A DNA stretch of 64,000 nucleotides. Origin: Enoplolaimus lenunculus (taxonomy: Eukaryota > Nematoda > Enoplea > Enoplida > Thoracostomopsidae). The notes below the pieces were generated by a model that had not been told where the DNA came from, searched no databases, and saw only the letters and a list, made by a program, of their open reading frames with translations. Numbering within the stretch: position 1 is the stretch's first letter; each line of letters opens with the position of its first letter. Of this stretch, positions 11,201-22,137 are shown in pieces. The translations under genes were made by a program, and so were the position numbers. The stretch lies in the NCBI GenBank assembly GCA_030248215.1, contig JASANG010001128.1, forward strand, positions 186,001 to 250,000, given 5' to 3'.

Positions 11201-14200
11201 GAACTGAATAATTTGTATCACTCAGAACTCTTAGTTTTGGTTAATTGCTTTTGTGTCGGGCCCGTAGCCAAGGGGGGTAGGAGGGGCTTAGCCACCCTGG
11301 AAAATTTTGGGCCCCCTTGAAAGTTTTCAACCTTGCTTGTAACTCATTGAAAACCCTTGAATGCCCCTCCTGAAAATTTTTTAGCCCACCCCTATCAAGG
11401 TGAGCTAGCTACGGGCGTGTTTTCTATGCAAATCATTCACTATTTGAGCGAGATGTATTTGTTATAAATGCTCTCGGACTTGAGTCTGCATAATACTTTT
11501 GGCCCATGTAAAGTTCAGGAGCGAAACGTTTTTCTGCGGCACTACAATAGAGTAAGCTTAAACTTCAGACTAATTTCTTTACTTGGGCTAAGGCTTGGGT
11601 ATATGCTCATTCTTACGGTTTAGGCTAAGGCTTAGGTATAAGCTCATTTTTTTGCTTAGGCTGAGTAATAATACGTTTATAGTACTGTTATGGCCCTGTT
11701 CTACACATTTTCTGTACTTTGGGAGGCCTGACCATTTTGGCGTGGAGTATTTTGTGTGCGCTACAAATATACAGCCGATTTCTTGTAGTGGGGTCCGTAT
11801 TCCGCACCCCTGCCAAACTATCGGGCTATTTTAAAGTTAGTGTATTTGAGTGGCTTAGCGTTCGAGATCAGGCAAAACTTTCTCAAATCTCTAAAATGAT
11901 ATGAAATAAACTTTTTAATTATACTTCAACACGGTGGAATTTTCCCTCCGGAGCGTTTTCTATGTTATCTGAAATTTAACAACAAGTTTTCGTTTGGGAT
12001 CCCAGACTGTTGAATGGGAAGCGGTTACCGTCACCGCTCGACTGTATACAGGCTCTCACGTCATGTGCTTTTGTTGCACTGGATATACGCAACGCATGAT
12101 GACTGTTAAACACAACCATTATATCTATATTGTTAAAGCTCGAATGCCTCACATATGTATTTTGGGCAACGTTCCAGCAATACTTTGTGTACAATAATTT
12201 GTTAGAACATAAACTGGATTGTCCTATCAAATGGAAATTGCCTGCAGATTTTTGTACATTCGCTAACACTTTTGCGCGTTGCGTAAAGTTGTACAATTAG
12301 TATTCAATATTTCGCGTAGAAAGTTTGCGATCAGTTGTTCATAGTAAAGCTGGGAAAAGGTTTATTTTTGCAGGAACACCGTGAGAAATGGAAAGGTTGG
12401 GTATCGGAAGGTACAAGTCATGATCATGTCGATATTTCATCAAGAAAACCCAACGATGATCATCCGTTAAAGCTTTGGAGGTGTTGGACAGACGTTGAAG
12501 CTCCTCCAACCGAAGTCCTCAGTCGAGTGCTCCGAGAAAGGTAAGTGGGTGCTGGCTCAACGTCCGAGTTGCTTAAACAATCCGTCGTCCAGACCAGTAA
12601 AATTTTGGCCATCCTGCAAAGCTTACGGTCCACTAATAATGGAACAAAATCCCAGCGTGTCCCTACCTTTCACAGATGTTTTTGACCTTTCAAAAATGTT
12701 GAGCTGATTACAGGCGTGAGTGGAAGTTTATCTTCTGAGACGGTATTCTCAAATGTGTATGTTGACATTTTCTGATTTCACCGCTAAGTGCTGGTTAACG
12801 ATGTCCCAGTGTTCAGACGTTAATTGGATTTGTCCACTTTTAAGTATGTTTGTTTTTTGCATTGTATATATGAATTTATGTTTTTATTTTTAGAGACATT
12901 TGGGACGATGACGTAGTCAAGTGGAAACTAATTGCCAAATTGTCCGATTCCTGTGAAATTTTTCAGTACGTCTGTGCTGATATGCCTCCACATTTGACGC
13001 GTGATTTCTGTGTTATACGGTACGTTTCATTTGATTTAACCTCTTTCCTGCATGAATATTTTCTATTTCATGAGACGGCTAGTTTTAAGCTAAGATATTA
13101 ACATAGGTCTCTCAGATGAGCGGCCTCTAGTGTCGGCGCTCAGATGTTGGAATTGGACGCTCGAGCCTGAAGCGGGCCCGTAGCCAAGGTGGGCCACGAG
13201 GGGATGAGCCCCGCTGGAAAAATTTTGGCTCCCTCAGAAGATATTTAACCTTAGTTGTAAGTCATTGAAAAGCTTTAAATGCCCTACGAAAATTTTTTAG
13301 CTCCTCCTAGCAAGGTGAGCTGGCTACGGACCTGGACTGAAGGGTCTCCCGAGTCTTGTTGATATTTCGTGCCACATATTTACAGATCTTATACAGTGTG
13401 TATGCGGTACGTATTGCACGTCCGCAGTTTCCGGTTAGTTGCTCATGATACGCACTCGACAGAAATCGGTGGGATACCGCCGAAAACTCATTTTGAAGTG
13501 TTAAAATCCCTCTCAAATCTAAAAAATCCAGCATCGAAAAGTCTAAATTTGTGTGCGGAATATTTTCAAAAACAAGTTGTAAAACTCAAATATGCAAAAA
13601 TTTTCAAAACCGAACCGATTTCATTCAAACACCTAACGTGCAACAAAAATCTGCTATATTTATGTATTCTATGCGGGGTTCACGTTACCAGTTGTGCATT
13701 TGGTACCTGTTTTGTCACTGTGCCCATGGCGGTACACACTAACTTTTTTTGTTACCCATATGGATACCAACAGATAATAATATGTTGCACATAGCTAGGT
13801 TTTTGAAATATTGACCTACCCATATCGGTAGAGTCGAGATGTCTACTCGTAGCCTATATAGATGTCAACATAATGCACTTTCAAGCTTGCTTTTTAAAAC
13901 AGCTCAGTACAGTGAGTTTTGTTTTACAAGTCTGGTTTAGTCTTTTTTACAATATATCTCTGGAAAAAATCTAAAAAATTACATAAACTATAAATATTGT
14001 TAAAACAAACTCAAGGTACCCATATGGGTAACAAACCTAAGACTAGCTACCCATAGCTACAAACGTAAGGTACCCATATGGGTAGTAGCTAGCTAGCAAC
14101 CTATTCATATAGGTTGTTTCTACGTCCTGCTATGGGTAGGTGACAAAACAGACCCCAAGCGCACAATCGGTAACGTGAACCCCGCATCAGTTCCATTCGA

Positions 14201-15645
14201 AATCATCAACTTTTACTTGCTTCAGGTACTGGCGACTCAACGTTCCGGAACTACGAGGTGGCTGTATTCTGTTAGAAACTTCAATATCATTGCCCGGATG
14301 TGCTCTCCTTGGCGGCATTCAAGCAAACGTCCTTACATCGCGTTATTTGTTCGAACCATCCGGTTCCGGTCGATCTCGTATTACACACATTTCTCGTGTT
14401 GATTTAAGGTACATATTTCCTATATTTTTACTGGTCAAAGTTGCAGTTGAGTTCAACTTTAGTTGGCCATTAATGGTTAAATTTTTCTTTACGTTTCATA
14501 TTTCAATTTATTATGTTAGTGACTCTGACAATTTCGTCGACAGCACAAACGGTGTTTCACCGCAAAATCAGTTATTTCGAAGAAAACGCACAGCTGTGAT
14601 TGTCAGGAATATTCGAAGGAAACAGTTGACAATTTTTTCAACATTAATATTATTCAATCGATATCGGCAGGATCCACCCCGCTCAACAAGGAAAATAGGG
14701 AAATTTTTTTCATTTTTTACTGGGAATTTAAAAATTCAACTGTATGACATTTAAAAAATTATTAAAATCATGACTATGTTAACAGCATTCGGCGAGTTTT
14801 TAGTGAATATGATGAAGCTTGAAGAATCTTTGATACGTCTTTCTAGACTTCTAGCGTTTTGCTATGATTTCGTTTTAGACACACATGCTAATTGATCCTG
14901 AATATGCCCCTTTATTAGCTTAAATTTATTTTCATATATCCCAACAAAAATTGATTTTTCACATAAGGATGCAAGCAATCTTGCTATCCCAACTGTCCCA
15001 TATGTCCCATTTGTCCCAACTGTCCCATCTGTCCCAACTGCCCCATTTGTATTGGTTAACGATGTGGTATGAAAACTGTTTCCGGCTATTGGCTAAAACG
15101 GAAAACACGGAAAAAAATTGTGTTTTTCAACAGGGAAAACTGCGAAAAAGTTTCCCGAAATCAGCGGGAACCCTGTATCAGTCGAATTGACAATGAAAAG
15201 CACAAGAGTATGTAACTGGGTACATTCTGTGTGGGAAAGAATTGGCACAGGTTGCCTTGTGTTTCGGCGTATATTACGTCATTTATTGAACGTAGAAATT
15301 AATTAAATAAAATATTTTAAAAGTTTTGGCCCATGTTAACTTTAGGGAACTGGCCGGTGGGACGCTGAACGGCTTGGCGAGTGAAACATGGAAGCTTAGG
15401 TTTCAGCTTAGGATCAGGGTTGTGTTTTACATTAGGTTTAGGTTTCGTAAGCGGACCCTAACACTTTAAACATGGGCCAAAAATTTAAACGGACTCTGCT
15501 AAATGTTAGCTTATTTTTTATGAATTTCAGGGGTCGTGGCAAAACGTGGTACAACAACGTTTACGGTCACATTTGTGCCAATCAACTCGCTCATATCCGT
15601 GATTCGTTTCACCAGTCGACCGAAGGTCCCGAAACCGATTTATAA
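5221..15645 (+). CDS. DLC1/STARD13-type RhoGAP-START protein, 3' portion (11 exons)
   Basis: Exons: 5221-5518, 7420-7478, 7959-8156, 8882-9007, 9617-9747, 10101-10298, 11047-11184, 12374-12540, 12894-13019, 14226-14408, 15531-15645. All junctions are GT-AG, phases agree throughout, and together they give 578 codons ending in TAA. The first visible exon starts in phase 1, so 5' exons (probably with the SAM domain) lie upstream and were not found. Seen: the ERRDSGVGSS linker motif of DLC proteins; a RhoGAP domain (about residues 119-335) with arginine finger R165 in GIFRKPG, then KQYFRDLPEPLL and NLSLCFAPSLF; and a C-terminal START domain (about 340-578) with LKLWRCWTDVEAPP and RSRITHISRVDLR. 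Family knowledge: DLC proteins inactivate RhoA/Cdc42 at adhesions, and START binds lipid. The catalytic residues are intact. The linker between the serine-rich exon and the RhoGAP domain is shorter than in vertebrate DLC1. The introns hold many MITEs. Confidence 0.92.
5859..6195. mobile_element. A-family MITE, palindromic dimer-like copy
   Basis: Starts GGCCCATGTAAAGATC and ends GATCTTTACATGGACC. Unlike most copies, both halves carry the same (AAGATC/GGAACG) end type, TTAGGC-rich text on one side and CCTAAG-rich text on the other, so the element folds almost end to end. It lies in the intron after the first visible RhoGAP-START exon. Confidence 0.7.
6992..7152. mobile_element. C-family MITE
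   Basis: Starts CAGGACCGTAGCCAG and ends TTGGCTACGGGC; the interior matches 357-515. It sits in intron 1 of the visible RhoGAP-START gene. Confidence 0.7.
7568..7740. mobile_element. A-family MITE, left end missing
   Basis: CCTAAG-rich interior followed by the normal end AAAACGTTCCGCCCCTG and TTTACATTGGACC. The opposite terminus is not visible, so the copy is truncated. It lies in the intron upstream of the RhoGAP arginine-finger exon. Confidence 0.65.
9018..9247. mobile_element. C-family MITE beside a splice donor
   Basis: Diverged copy with CACCCGTAGACGG at one end and TGGCTACGGGG at the other. It begins only about 10 bp after the GT donor of the YFRDLPEPLL exon (ends 9007). Confidence 0.55.
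9807..9944. mobile_element. Short palindromic MITE
   Basis: GTTCACAATAATTTTGTCAA at the left is matched by its reverse complement at the right (TTGACAAAATTATTGTGAAC). GCCACAAAAT and ATTTTGTGGC continue the pairing, leaving a loop of roughly 70 bp. It is intronic in the RhoGAP-START gene. Confidence 0.7.
10512..10722. repeat. Tandem duplication, about 106 bp x 2
   Basis: GGGACAAACCAACTCAAGTT starts near 10527 and again near 10633; the following about 100 bp are nearly identical in both copies. Intronic. Confidence 0.75.
11258..11416. mobile_element. C-family MITE
   Basis: A well-kept copy: GGGCCCGTAGCCAAGG to GCTAGCTACGGGC, with GGGGCTTAGCCACCCTGG and CAACCTTGCTTGTAA inside. Intronic. Confidence 0.75.
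11501..11709. mobile_element. A-family MITE
   Basis: Left end GGCCCATGTAAAGTTCAGG, interior with diverged TTAGGC words and GGTATATGCTCATTCTTACG. The right end CCCTGTTCTACACATTTTC is decayed before GGCC. Confidence 0.65.
13173..13334. mobile_element. C-family MITE
   Basis: GGGCCCGTAGCCAAGG to GGCTACGGACCTGG with the usual interior. It lies in the intron between the two START-domain exons 12894-13019 and 14226-14408. Confidence 0.7.
13671..14187. mobile_element. TIR element ending ATGCGGGGTTCACG
   Basis: About 517 bp with inverted ends ATGCGGGGTTCACGTTACC and GGTAACGTGAACCCCGCAT, extending inward through AGTTGTGCATTTGG / CCAAGCGCACAAT. The interior repeats the palindrome TACCCATATGGGTA several times and has no coding capacity. 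It is inserted in the last but one intron of the RhoGAP-START gene. A second partial end is at 41591. Confidence 0.75.
14981..15048. repeat. Minisatellite, unit about 9 bp (TGTCCCAAC)
   Basis: Seven or so consecutive variants of TGTCCCAAC / TGTCCCATT. Intronic. Confidence 0.75.
15328..15478. mobile_element. B-family-like MITE, diverged
   Basis: GGCCCATGTTAACTTTAGGG at the left and TTTAAACATGGGCC at the right, with a short TTAGG-rich core. It lies just before the last RhoGAP-START exon. Confidence 0.55.
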
Positions 15646-17480
15646 TTATCGACTCTGGAATGTTTTAAATTTTGAACAAACATTTTGTTGATTTACAAAA
15701 TTGTTTTTAATATATTACATTTGAGTAATTGTTAGCTCATTTCTCAAAATTGTTCGATTTTGAAAATTTTTGCATATTTTGAACATTTTTATGATAAATT
15801 GTTTTACCACGGTACAAAAGTTGTAAGGGTGGGTTGCGTAGCAAGGCTTACCCACAGGTTGATGAAGTCCCCCTTTTTCCAATTGTGGAGACACATCATA
15901 TATTCTCTATGTAATGTACCCGTTAAAAATTTTTTGCAAGCTAAATACCCACAGTATGATGCAAATACACCCTTTCGGAAGCATTTTATCACCCACAAAT
16001 GCCCTTGTGAATAGTTCGTGATTTCGGTTATAGGTTGAAACCACCAACTCCGCGTTTAGGTCCGTATTTCAATGACGCTATATTGCTCTGGTTCAATAGT
16101 GCAGTCGTTTTCCGTATTTTATTCCCCCCAACACCGTATTAAAGCTATACCAGTAAAGCACGAGTACCGAACAATACAAGTAATATGCTAGACTGCCGCA
16201 CTTATTTCAACCGAATGGGGCGAAGTTTTAGTTTTTAGATTGAAATATATTTTGGAGTGGCGCAGCCACCTACAGTCCGTATACAGGAAATCAGTATTGT
16301 ATAATGAAATCACGCACAAAAGTTTAAAACGTACAACCCCTCAGGTTAAACCTATGCGAATCGCTCACGTCACTGTTCAGCTGCGCCAGGTTTTCTTTTC
16401 TGGTTAAGGCATGCCCCGGCCAAAATACGGTAAGAGAGAGGCCAAACCTGAAACAACGTTGTAGGTGAGGTGTTTTAAGTTGTGGTTCCGGCAGAAAATT
16501 GACCTTCGACTAAAATAAATTTGTTTTTGGCCTGTAACTTCAACCCAAGTATAGTCATTTTTCGCCACCGGATTGTTCAACTCAGGACGGTATAACCTAC
16601 AGAAGGTTATAGTAAAGAAAATATATCCCCTGTATCAGTTCTTTCGTCATACGCCATTCATAGTAAATAACCAGGCCCGTAGCCAGGTCACCTTGATAGG
16701 GGGGCTAAACATTTTTTGCGAGGGGCATACAAGAGTTTTCGATGACTTTACAAGCAGGGTTGAAAATTTTCACAGGAGGGCAAATTCTTCCAGGAGCTGT
16801 AGGATTTTAAATTCTGACCAGGTCTGCGTTTAAGTTTCACTGTTGCACTGTGATATTTATGTAATTATATAACATTGTTTTTGCAATGCTAAGCTATACT
16901 TTAATCGGTACGAATCAAACTTAAAAATTGATCCATGAATGAAATATAATTATCACAAGACTCAGCGTAATTTTTACTGCTCAAGTTATGGTCGACAACG
17001 GGGTTGCTTCTTGGCGAAAATCTTCAGCCCCGAAACCGAAAATTTTTAAGTTTGACAGAATGCTGATGTTTTTAGTAGAATTCAGCGAAAAATACATCGT
17101 CGCGAAACTGAGATTCAAGCATAGCTTAGCATTTGTAAATTCGCTAGTCACCATCCTAAATCTATTAAAACTACTATATTTTGTCATATGTATATATTTA
17201 TATATGTATGCATGTATGTATGTATGTATATATTATTCAGGCAAAACTTGGTTCGCATGCAAAATACAATTTAAAATTTGATATGAGGCTTAAAACTGCC
17301 AGTTTGGGACTGTAGTTTTTGGTAGTAATTTTTCAAACAATTTGAAATATTACTATAATTAAGTATATATTTAGACTTAGGCTAATGAGCCATATATTCC
17401 TGCGGTTACGGATTTATAAGATGGCGCAAGCATAGGATCAATTAGTCGCGAAAAATGTGCTAAATTTCAAAGCGCATCAT
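15646..17480. other. Intergenic, no gene recognised
   Basis: AT-rich DNA downstream of the RhoGAP-START stop codon. It contains one C-family copy (see separate entry) and a short TATG/TGTA microsatellite at about 17190-17232. No coding exon could be supported. Confidence 0.35.
16672..16825. mobile_element. C-family MITE, one end decayed
   Basis: CAGGCCCGTAGCCAGGTCAC begins a typical copy in the CACCTTG-first orientation; the far end is diverged. Confidence 0.6.
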
Positions 17481-17481
17481 T

Positions 17482-17725
17482 CTAAATTTCAGTGAGTTGA
17501 TTTTAACTCAGAATGAGTTGAATCACTCAGTCTGAGTTAGGACTATCAGAACTCAGAATTTTGAGTTGTTCAATTCATTCCGAGTTAATACACCAACCCG
17601 CCCAGAGTCAATTCAACTCAGCCTGAGAATCAGCTCAACTCAGAGTGAGTTAATGTTTACTGATATTAATTCAGAAATAACCAACTCGCTAGCTGAATTG
17701 ATTAATCAAGTCAGTTGAATTTACA
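17482..17725. mobile_element. D-family palindromic MITE
   Basis: CTAAATTTCAGTGAGTTGAT at the left is answered by GTCAGTTGAATTTACAG at the right; the interior is dense in GAGTTGA / TCAACTC words on both strands. Three relatives at 20877, 24340 and 43231. Confidence 0.7.
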
Positions 17726-18019
17726 GCGATATGAAACTCTGTTACGTCCACAGAAAATTTAAGCCGTAGAAGCAACATGGATTGAATATTCGTTTAGGTT
17801 TAGGCTTAGGCTTAGGTTGATTATTAGGTTCAAGGAGAACATTTTTGTGGCTTTATCATATTTTTTCTGATCTTACATATATATTAAGCTGTTGCTCGCC
17901 TGTACATTTTATAAGTATATTTCGAAGTTTAACCAACAGTTACACAGATGATTATAATTATATATCGAATTTAGTAAAATATCAAAGTGCATTTAATGAG
18001 TTATGAGCTGTTTCAAACG

Positions 18020-18215
18020 CGCCCGTAGCAACAGATGGAGTTAAGGGGGTTCGACCCGCTTTCGCTGAAAGATTCGCCTCCCCGTAAAAGGTTCAACCCC
18101 GCTTGTAAATCATTTGAAATCCTTGAATGTCTCTAAAAACTTTGGCCAAAGTATGAAACATTGGCTTTTTATTTTCCGAGGTGGAAAATTTACAGCCAGG
18201 AGTTGCAGCCAGCCA
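18020..18215. mobile_element. C-family MITE, diverged
   Basis: Begins CGCCCGTAGCAACAG and keeps GGTTCAACCCCGCTTGTAA-like interior; the right end is unclear. Confidence 0.45.
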
Positions 18216-18256
18216 CTCCTGCTCAAATTAGTTTATCGGTACGTATAGGTTCACCC

Positions 18257-18429
18257 GGTCAGTGTTACTTTAAAGGGCGTAACAGTAAATTAAGCGTATT
18301 CCTAAGACTAAGCGTTGCAAAACTGTGTTCCTAAGCCTAAGCGTAAGCAAAAAAATGTAATCTAGAATCCAAACGTACTCGTTTATGCACCCAGCAGAAG
18401 GCTGGACGCCCCTTAAGGTAACATGGGCC
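18257..18429. mobile_element. B-family hAT-like MITE
   Basis: GGTCAGTGTTACTTTAAAGGG to CCTTAAGGTAACATGGGCC, with CCTAAG repeats and a TCTAGAATCCAAACGTACTC block. It is the first of three B copies in 700 bp. Confidence 0.7.
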
Positions 18430-18625
18430 GGTTTACCCTATTAAGTGTCTCCGGCAAACTTTGTCAACCTCTGGATCCATTGCTTGTTACAGGTGGCTAC
18501 ACGCTGTAAGCACTCCATTGCCATTATATTCACCGGTTCGTGACCTCGTGCATGTCTTTACGATCGACAAATTCAACGGAATGTCATGGAAACATTTGTC
18601 GGAAACAAAATTTCATAAGAAACAG

Positions 18626-18803
18626 GGTCAATGTTACTTTTAGGGCCGTAACAGTAAATTAAGCGTATTCCTAAGCCTAAGTCTAAGCGTTGCAAAAGCG
18701 TATTCGTAATCCTAAGCCTAAGCAAAAAATGTACTCTAGAAGCTAAACCTACTTCTTTTATAGATCCAACAGAAACCTGGACACGCCTTAAAGTAACATG
18801 GCT
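18626..18803. mobile_element. B-family hAT-like MITE
   Basis: GGTCAATGTTACTTTTAGGG to CTTAAAGTAACATGGCT. The interior has CCTAAG repeats and GCAAAAGCGTATTCG spacers, as in the neighbouring copies. Confidence 0.7.
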
Positions 18804-18812
18804 GGGAAGCAG

Positions 18813-18967
18813 GGACAATGTTACTTTTAGGGCTGTAACAATAAATTAAGCGTATTCCTAAGCTTAAGCCTAAGCCTAAACCTAAGGAAAAAATGTAGTC
18901 TAGAATGTAAATCTACTCGTTTGCACACCCTGCAGGAACCAGGACGGCCCTAAAAGTAACATGGGCC
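18813..18967. mobile_element. B-family hAT-like MITE with perfect 8-bp target duplication
   Basis: GGACAATGTTACTTTTAGGG to CTAAAAGTAACATGGGCC. It is flanked directly by GGAAGCAG on both sides (18805-18812 and 18968-18975), an exact 8-bp duplication, which is the hAT-superfamily hallmark. Confidence 0.85.
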
Positions 18968-19032
18968 GGAAGCAGTATTGTGCCAAAACATGTGTATCGC
19001 TTACTAAACCGAAAACACAATATATCCAGTGG

Positions 19033-19234
19033 TTTGTCTGCCCATGTAAAGATCAGGGACGGAATGCTGTGCTGGGACTGTAATAGAGTAAGCTTAAGCT
19101 TTAAACTATTTGGTTAATTGGGCTAAGGCTTAGATATAAGCTCATTCTTGCGGTTTAGGTTTTAGGTTTATAGGTTTATGCTCATTTTTCGCTTAGGCTT
19201 AGGAATAATGTTTATAGCACTGTTCCATACATTT
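19033..19234. mobile_element. A-family MITE, diverged
   Basis: GCCCATGTAAAGATCAGGG left end with AGAGTAAGCTTAAGC, and a decayed right end around CTGTTCCATACATTTTC. Confidence 0.6.
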
Positions 19235-19461
19235 TCTTTATGACACCGTATAATGACGGACGGCGACGGACGGGTGACACATGGCGCTTGACGTAAACAC
19301 ATGTTTAGCGCAACCCTGAGATTTCATAAAGTTTATCTTTAGGATGTGAAATAAGCTTAAACGTAAACCTACCTGATAGTTTAATCTACAACGTTAGTTT
19401 AATACTACTGGATTAGCTTGAGCTTAAAACAAGTTAGTTTGTAAGCTTCCAGACAGCAAAA

Positions 19462-19620
19462 ATGAAGCATTCTATCCTACAGGATAGCAGTGTACTCTGT
19501 AAACCATCCCTGAAACCAGAAATTCTTATTCGAGGAACTGTGAAAATTCTCGAAACAGAACTTTTTCCGTTAAGACGACTCGCATACGACCCGCGTCTTG
19601 GCGAGTTGGTCCTGCCGTAG
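19462..19620 (+). CDS. Possible small ORF or exon, 52 codons
   Basis: ATG to TAG open frame beginning MKHSILQDSSVLCKPSLKPE and ending GELVLP. Base composition is less AT-rich than the surroundings and the residue mix looks protein-like. A TCCTACAG acceptor-like site inside could make it a terminal exon. I recognise no family, and a chance frame remains quite possible. Confidence 0.2.
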   Translation: MKHSILQDSSVLCKPSLKPEILIRGTVKILETELFPLRRLAYDPRLGELVLP

Positions 19621-20057
19621 ACTCCAACTGTCGCTATTTCGTTGCGTTAAACGATTTATCACCCACCTGATAAAAAAACCAGTCCCCTCAAAAATTCAGG
19701 GTGGGGTAAACAGTTTTTAAACAGACTCGATGAATACCGCAGTGAGTATTTTAACCGCATCAGCGTGTGAGAACGAAAAATTCTATTCGCAAATATTTTT
19801 TTTATTTTTGCTTAAAAATTACAATTCTAAACTTTATAACGTTGGTGTACTGAGATATTTTATAAATTTTTTGATGCTTTATTTAATGTTAAATTTAGTC
19901 ACTGTACAACCGATGGTATGCTTCCGGTTCCGGCTTAAAATTGATTTCCGGATGCGGACCATTGTAATATTTTGTCGGACTTTGCGACAATTTCAGTAAT
20001 TGACGCATTCCGTATTTTAAAAAAGGTTGCACCTATTACTGAGTCTGTTCTTATTCA

Positions 20058-20392
20058 TATATAATATATACACTTATATATATGTATATATAATATATAG
20101 ATTTAATATATAATATATTTATATATAAATATATATATTTATATATATGTATATATAATATATAGATATAATATATAACATATATATAAACATATATTTA
20201 TATATCTAAATATATATATAGATATATATATTTAGATATATATAAATATATATTTATATATATGTTATATATATCTAAATATATATAGATATATATATAT
20301 TTAGATATATAACAGATATATAAATATATATTTTATATATCTAAATATATATATATACATATATATATATATAAATATATATATATATTACA
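20058..20392. repeat. AT microsatellite (TATA/TATATTTA)
   Basis: About 335 bp made almost only of TA, TATATATA and ATATATTTA words, including longer self-complementary blocks. Confidence 0.9.
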
Positions 20393-20876
20393 GTACGGTG
20401 TATTCTGGCAGTTGAAACGCCAGTTAATACACGTTTTTACAAAACTGTCGAATTGAATTCGACCGGTTTGAGATGTGGAAGCAGTGGGCAAAAAAAGCGA
20501 CGAGAAAAACATTAAAAAACATCGATTCAATTGTTTATTTTTGAGATTTAATTCAGTTGAAAAAACGCGTTAAAACTTTTGAATTTTGTCGCTCTTAAAG
20601 GCTGCCGATATTTTCGAGTCAAATTTTAATACACTTTTAGTGCGTTTGAAAGAATGTTTAATTCATAGGTTTGCGGTAAAGGATTAATTTATTAACCACA
20701 CGGTAAGGTTTAGTGTGAGCCTATAAGCATATTCCTAAGTCCAACTCTTGGCGCAGCCATATTTACGTGTGCACAGTGATCAAAGGCAATCAAAATATTA
20801 TGAATTTAGATTTTCTACAAATGCCACGTGTTTATGTGACCCATTACGTTCGTGCCTGGTGCCTCAAGTAGCTTTA

Positions 20877-21116
20877 CACTGTAAACTCCAGTTAATTGAT
20901 TTAAAATTCAGAATGAGTTGAATCACTGAGTCTGAATGTTTTTAGAAGCCAAAATTGTGAATTGATTGAAATCATTCTGAGTTAAGTAATCAACTCTCTA
21001 TGAATTAAATCAGCTCAGTGTGACTGAACGTTTACTGTTATTAACTCAAAAATAACTCAAAAACGACAAATTCGTTCTCTGAGTTGACTAACCAAATTTT
21101 TTGAATTTACAATGTA
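20877..21116. mobile_element. D-family palindromic MITE
   Basis: CACTGTAAACTCCAGTTAATTG to TTTTTTGAATTTACA, with GAGTTGAATCACTGAGTCTG inside, matching the copy at 17482. Confidence 0.65.
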
Positions 21117-21265
21117 GACTCAGATGCCTGACAGTGGTCCTATGGATTTAAGTTGACCAACGCTAAAAATTGATTTAACCCTATAAAATTTCGTACTACA
21201 GCCAATGTATATTCTGGTTAAAATATGCTTAGTACAAAGTTTCCGTATAATCAATAAAAAATATC

Positions 21266-21517
21266 GGCCCATGTATAGAACAGGGCCGGATTATTTTCCG
21301 GAGGGGTTATACTAGAGTCAGTTTAAGCTTTAGGCTCATTTTTTGCTTAGGCTTAGGCTTAGGTTTAGAAATAGGCTCATTCATACGCTTAGGCTTAGGC
21401 TTAGGCTTAGGCATAAGCTTAGGCTTAGGAATAGGCTCATCCATACGTTTAGGCTTAGGCTTAGGTTTAGGTTTAGGCTTAGGTATAAACTTATATTACT
21501 GTTCCGGCCCTGTTCTA
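21266..21517. mobile_element. A-family MITE with long TTAGGC array
   Basis: GGCCCATGTATAGAACAGGG at the left, then TTAGGC arrays broken by AATAGGCTCATTCATACGC spacers, ending CCGGCCCTGTTCT. The last TIR bases (TACATTGGCC) are absent. AAAATATC lies immediately left of the element and again at 21518-21525. Confidence 0.75.
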
Positions 21518-21836
21518 AAAATATCTAACACCTGAATGACTAATCGTTGGAAATAGTTCAATATTTTAGGAAAGTAATTTTGACAAAACATCTTAGAATA
21601 AAGCTAGGATGATTCATTTTTTTATAACTTGGTGTATTTTTGGGTTTTAAGCCAAACTTTTTGGTAATTCATTTTACTGTTTACCCAGTAACGTTTCTTA
21701 AATTTGAATAAATTAGCAACATTTAAGTGTTCGTATTACACAAAAGGTAATTTAAGACAGTTGTTTCTTAAAGGTAGATTTTGTTGAAACCACACGATCC
21801 GCGCGACCCCTGTACGAAGTTTCGCTCAAAGTTAAG

Positions 21837-21907
21837 GACCACGCCGGGAATCGAACCTCGGCCCTCTTGCACTCGAGTCAAGTATGCTGCCACTACACCG
21901 TATGGTC
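21837..21907 (-). other. tRNA-like sequence (decayed tRNA gene or SINE head)
   Basis: On the minus strand, 71 nt form a cloverleaf with an A-box-like GGTGTAGTGGC and an exact B box GGTTCGATTCC. The acceptor stem pairs at 6 of 7 positions and the anticodon stem at 4 of 5; the loop CTCGAGT would give anticodon CGA, but there is no long serine-type variable arm. The T stem has two mismatches. It is more likely a pseudogene or SINE head than a working tRNA. Confidence 0.5.
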
Positions 21908-21936
21908 ATGGCGACAACTTCTTATACCTACAGATT

Positions 21937-22137
21937 GGCCAATGTAAAGAACAGGGGCGGAACAGTAATGTAAGCATATTCCTAAGCCTAAACCTAAGCC
22001 TAAACGTAATAATAGACCTATATCAAGGCCTAAGCCTAAGCCTAAACCTAAGCCGCACAAAAAATTAGTCTAAAACTTAAGCTTACTCTTTTCTAGTCCA
22101 TTAGAAAAACGTTCCGCCCCTGATTTTTACATGGGCC
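21937..22137. mobile_element. A-family MITE
   Basis: GGCCAATGTAAAGAACAGGG to CCGCCCCTGATTTTTACATGGGCC. The interior carries CCTAAG repeats and the AATTAGTCTAAAACTTAAGC block found in most copies. Confidence 0.8.

Noticed and set aside
13369-13794. 141-codon plus-strand frame as a START exon
   Set aside because: The phase-correct START exon that matches the family is 14226-14408; this frame matches nothing and enters a transposon.
21837-21907. Calling a functional tRNA gene
   Set aside because: The T stem has two mismatches, and the acceptor and anticodon stems one each; serine anticodon without a long variable arm is inconsistent.
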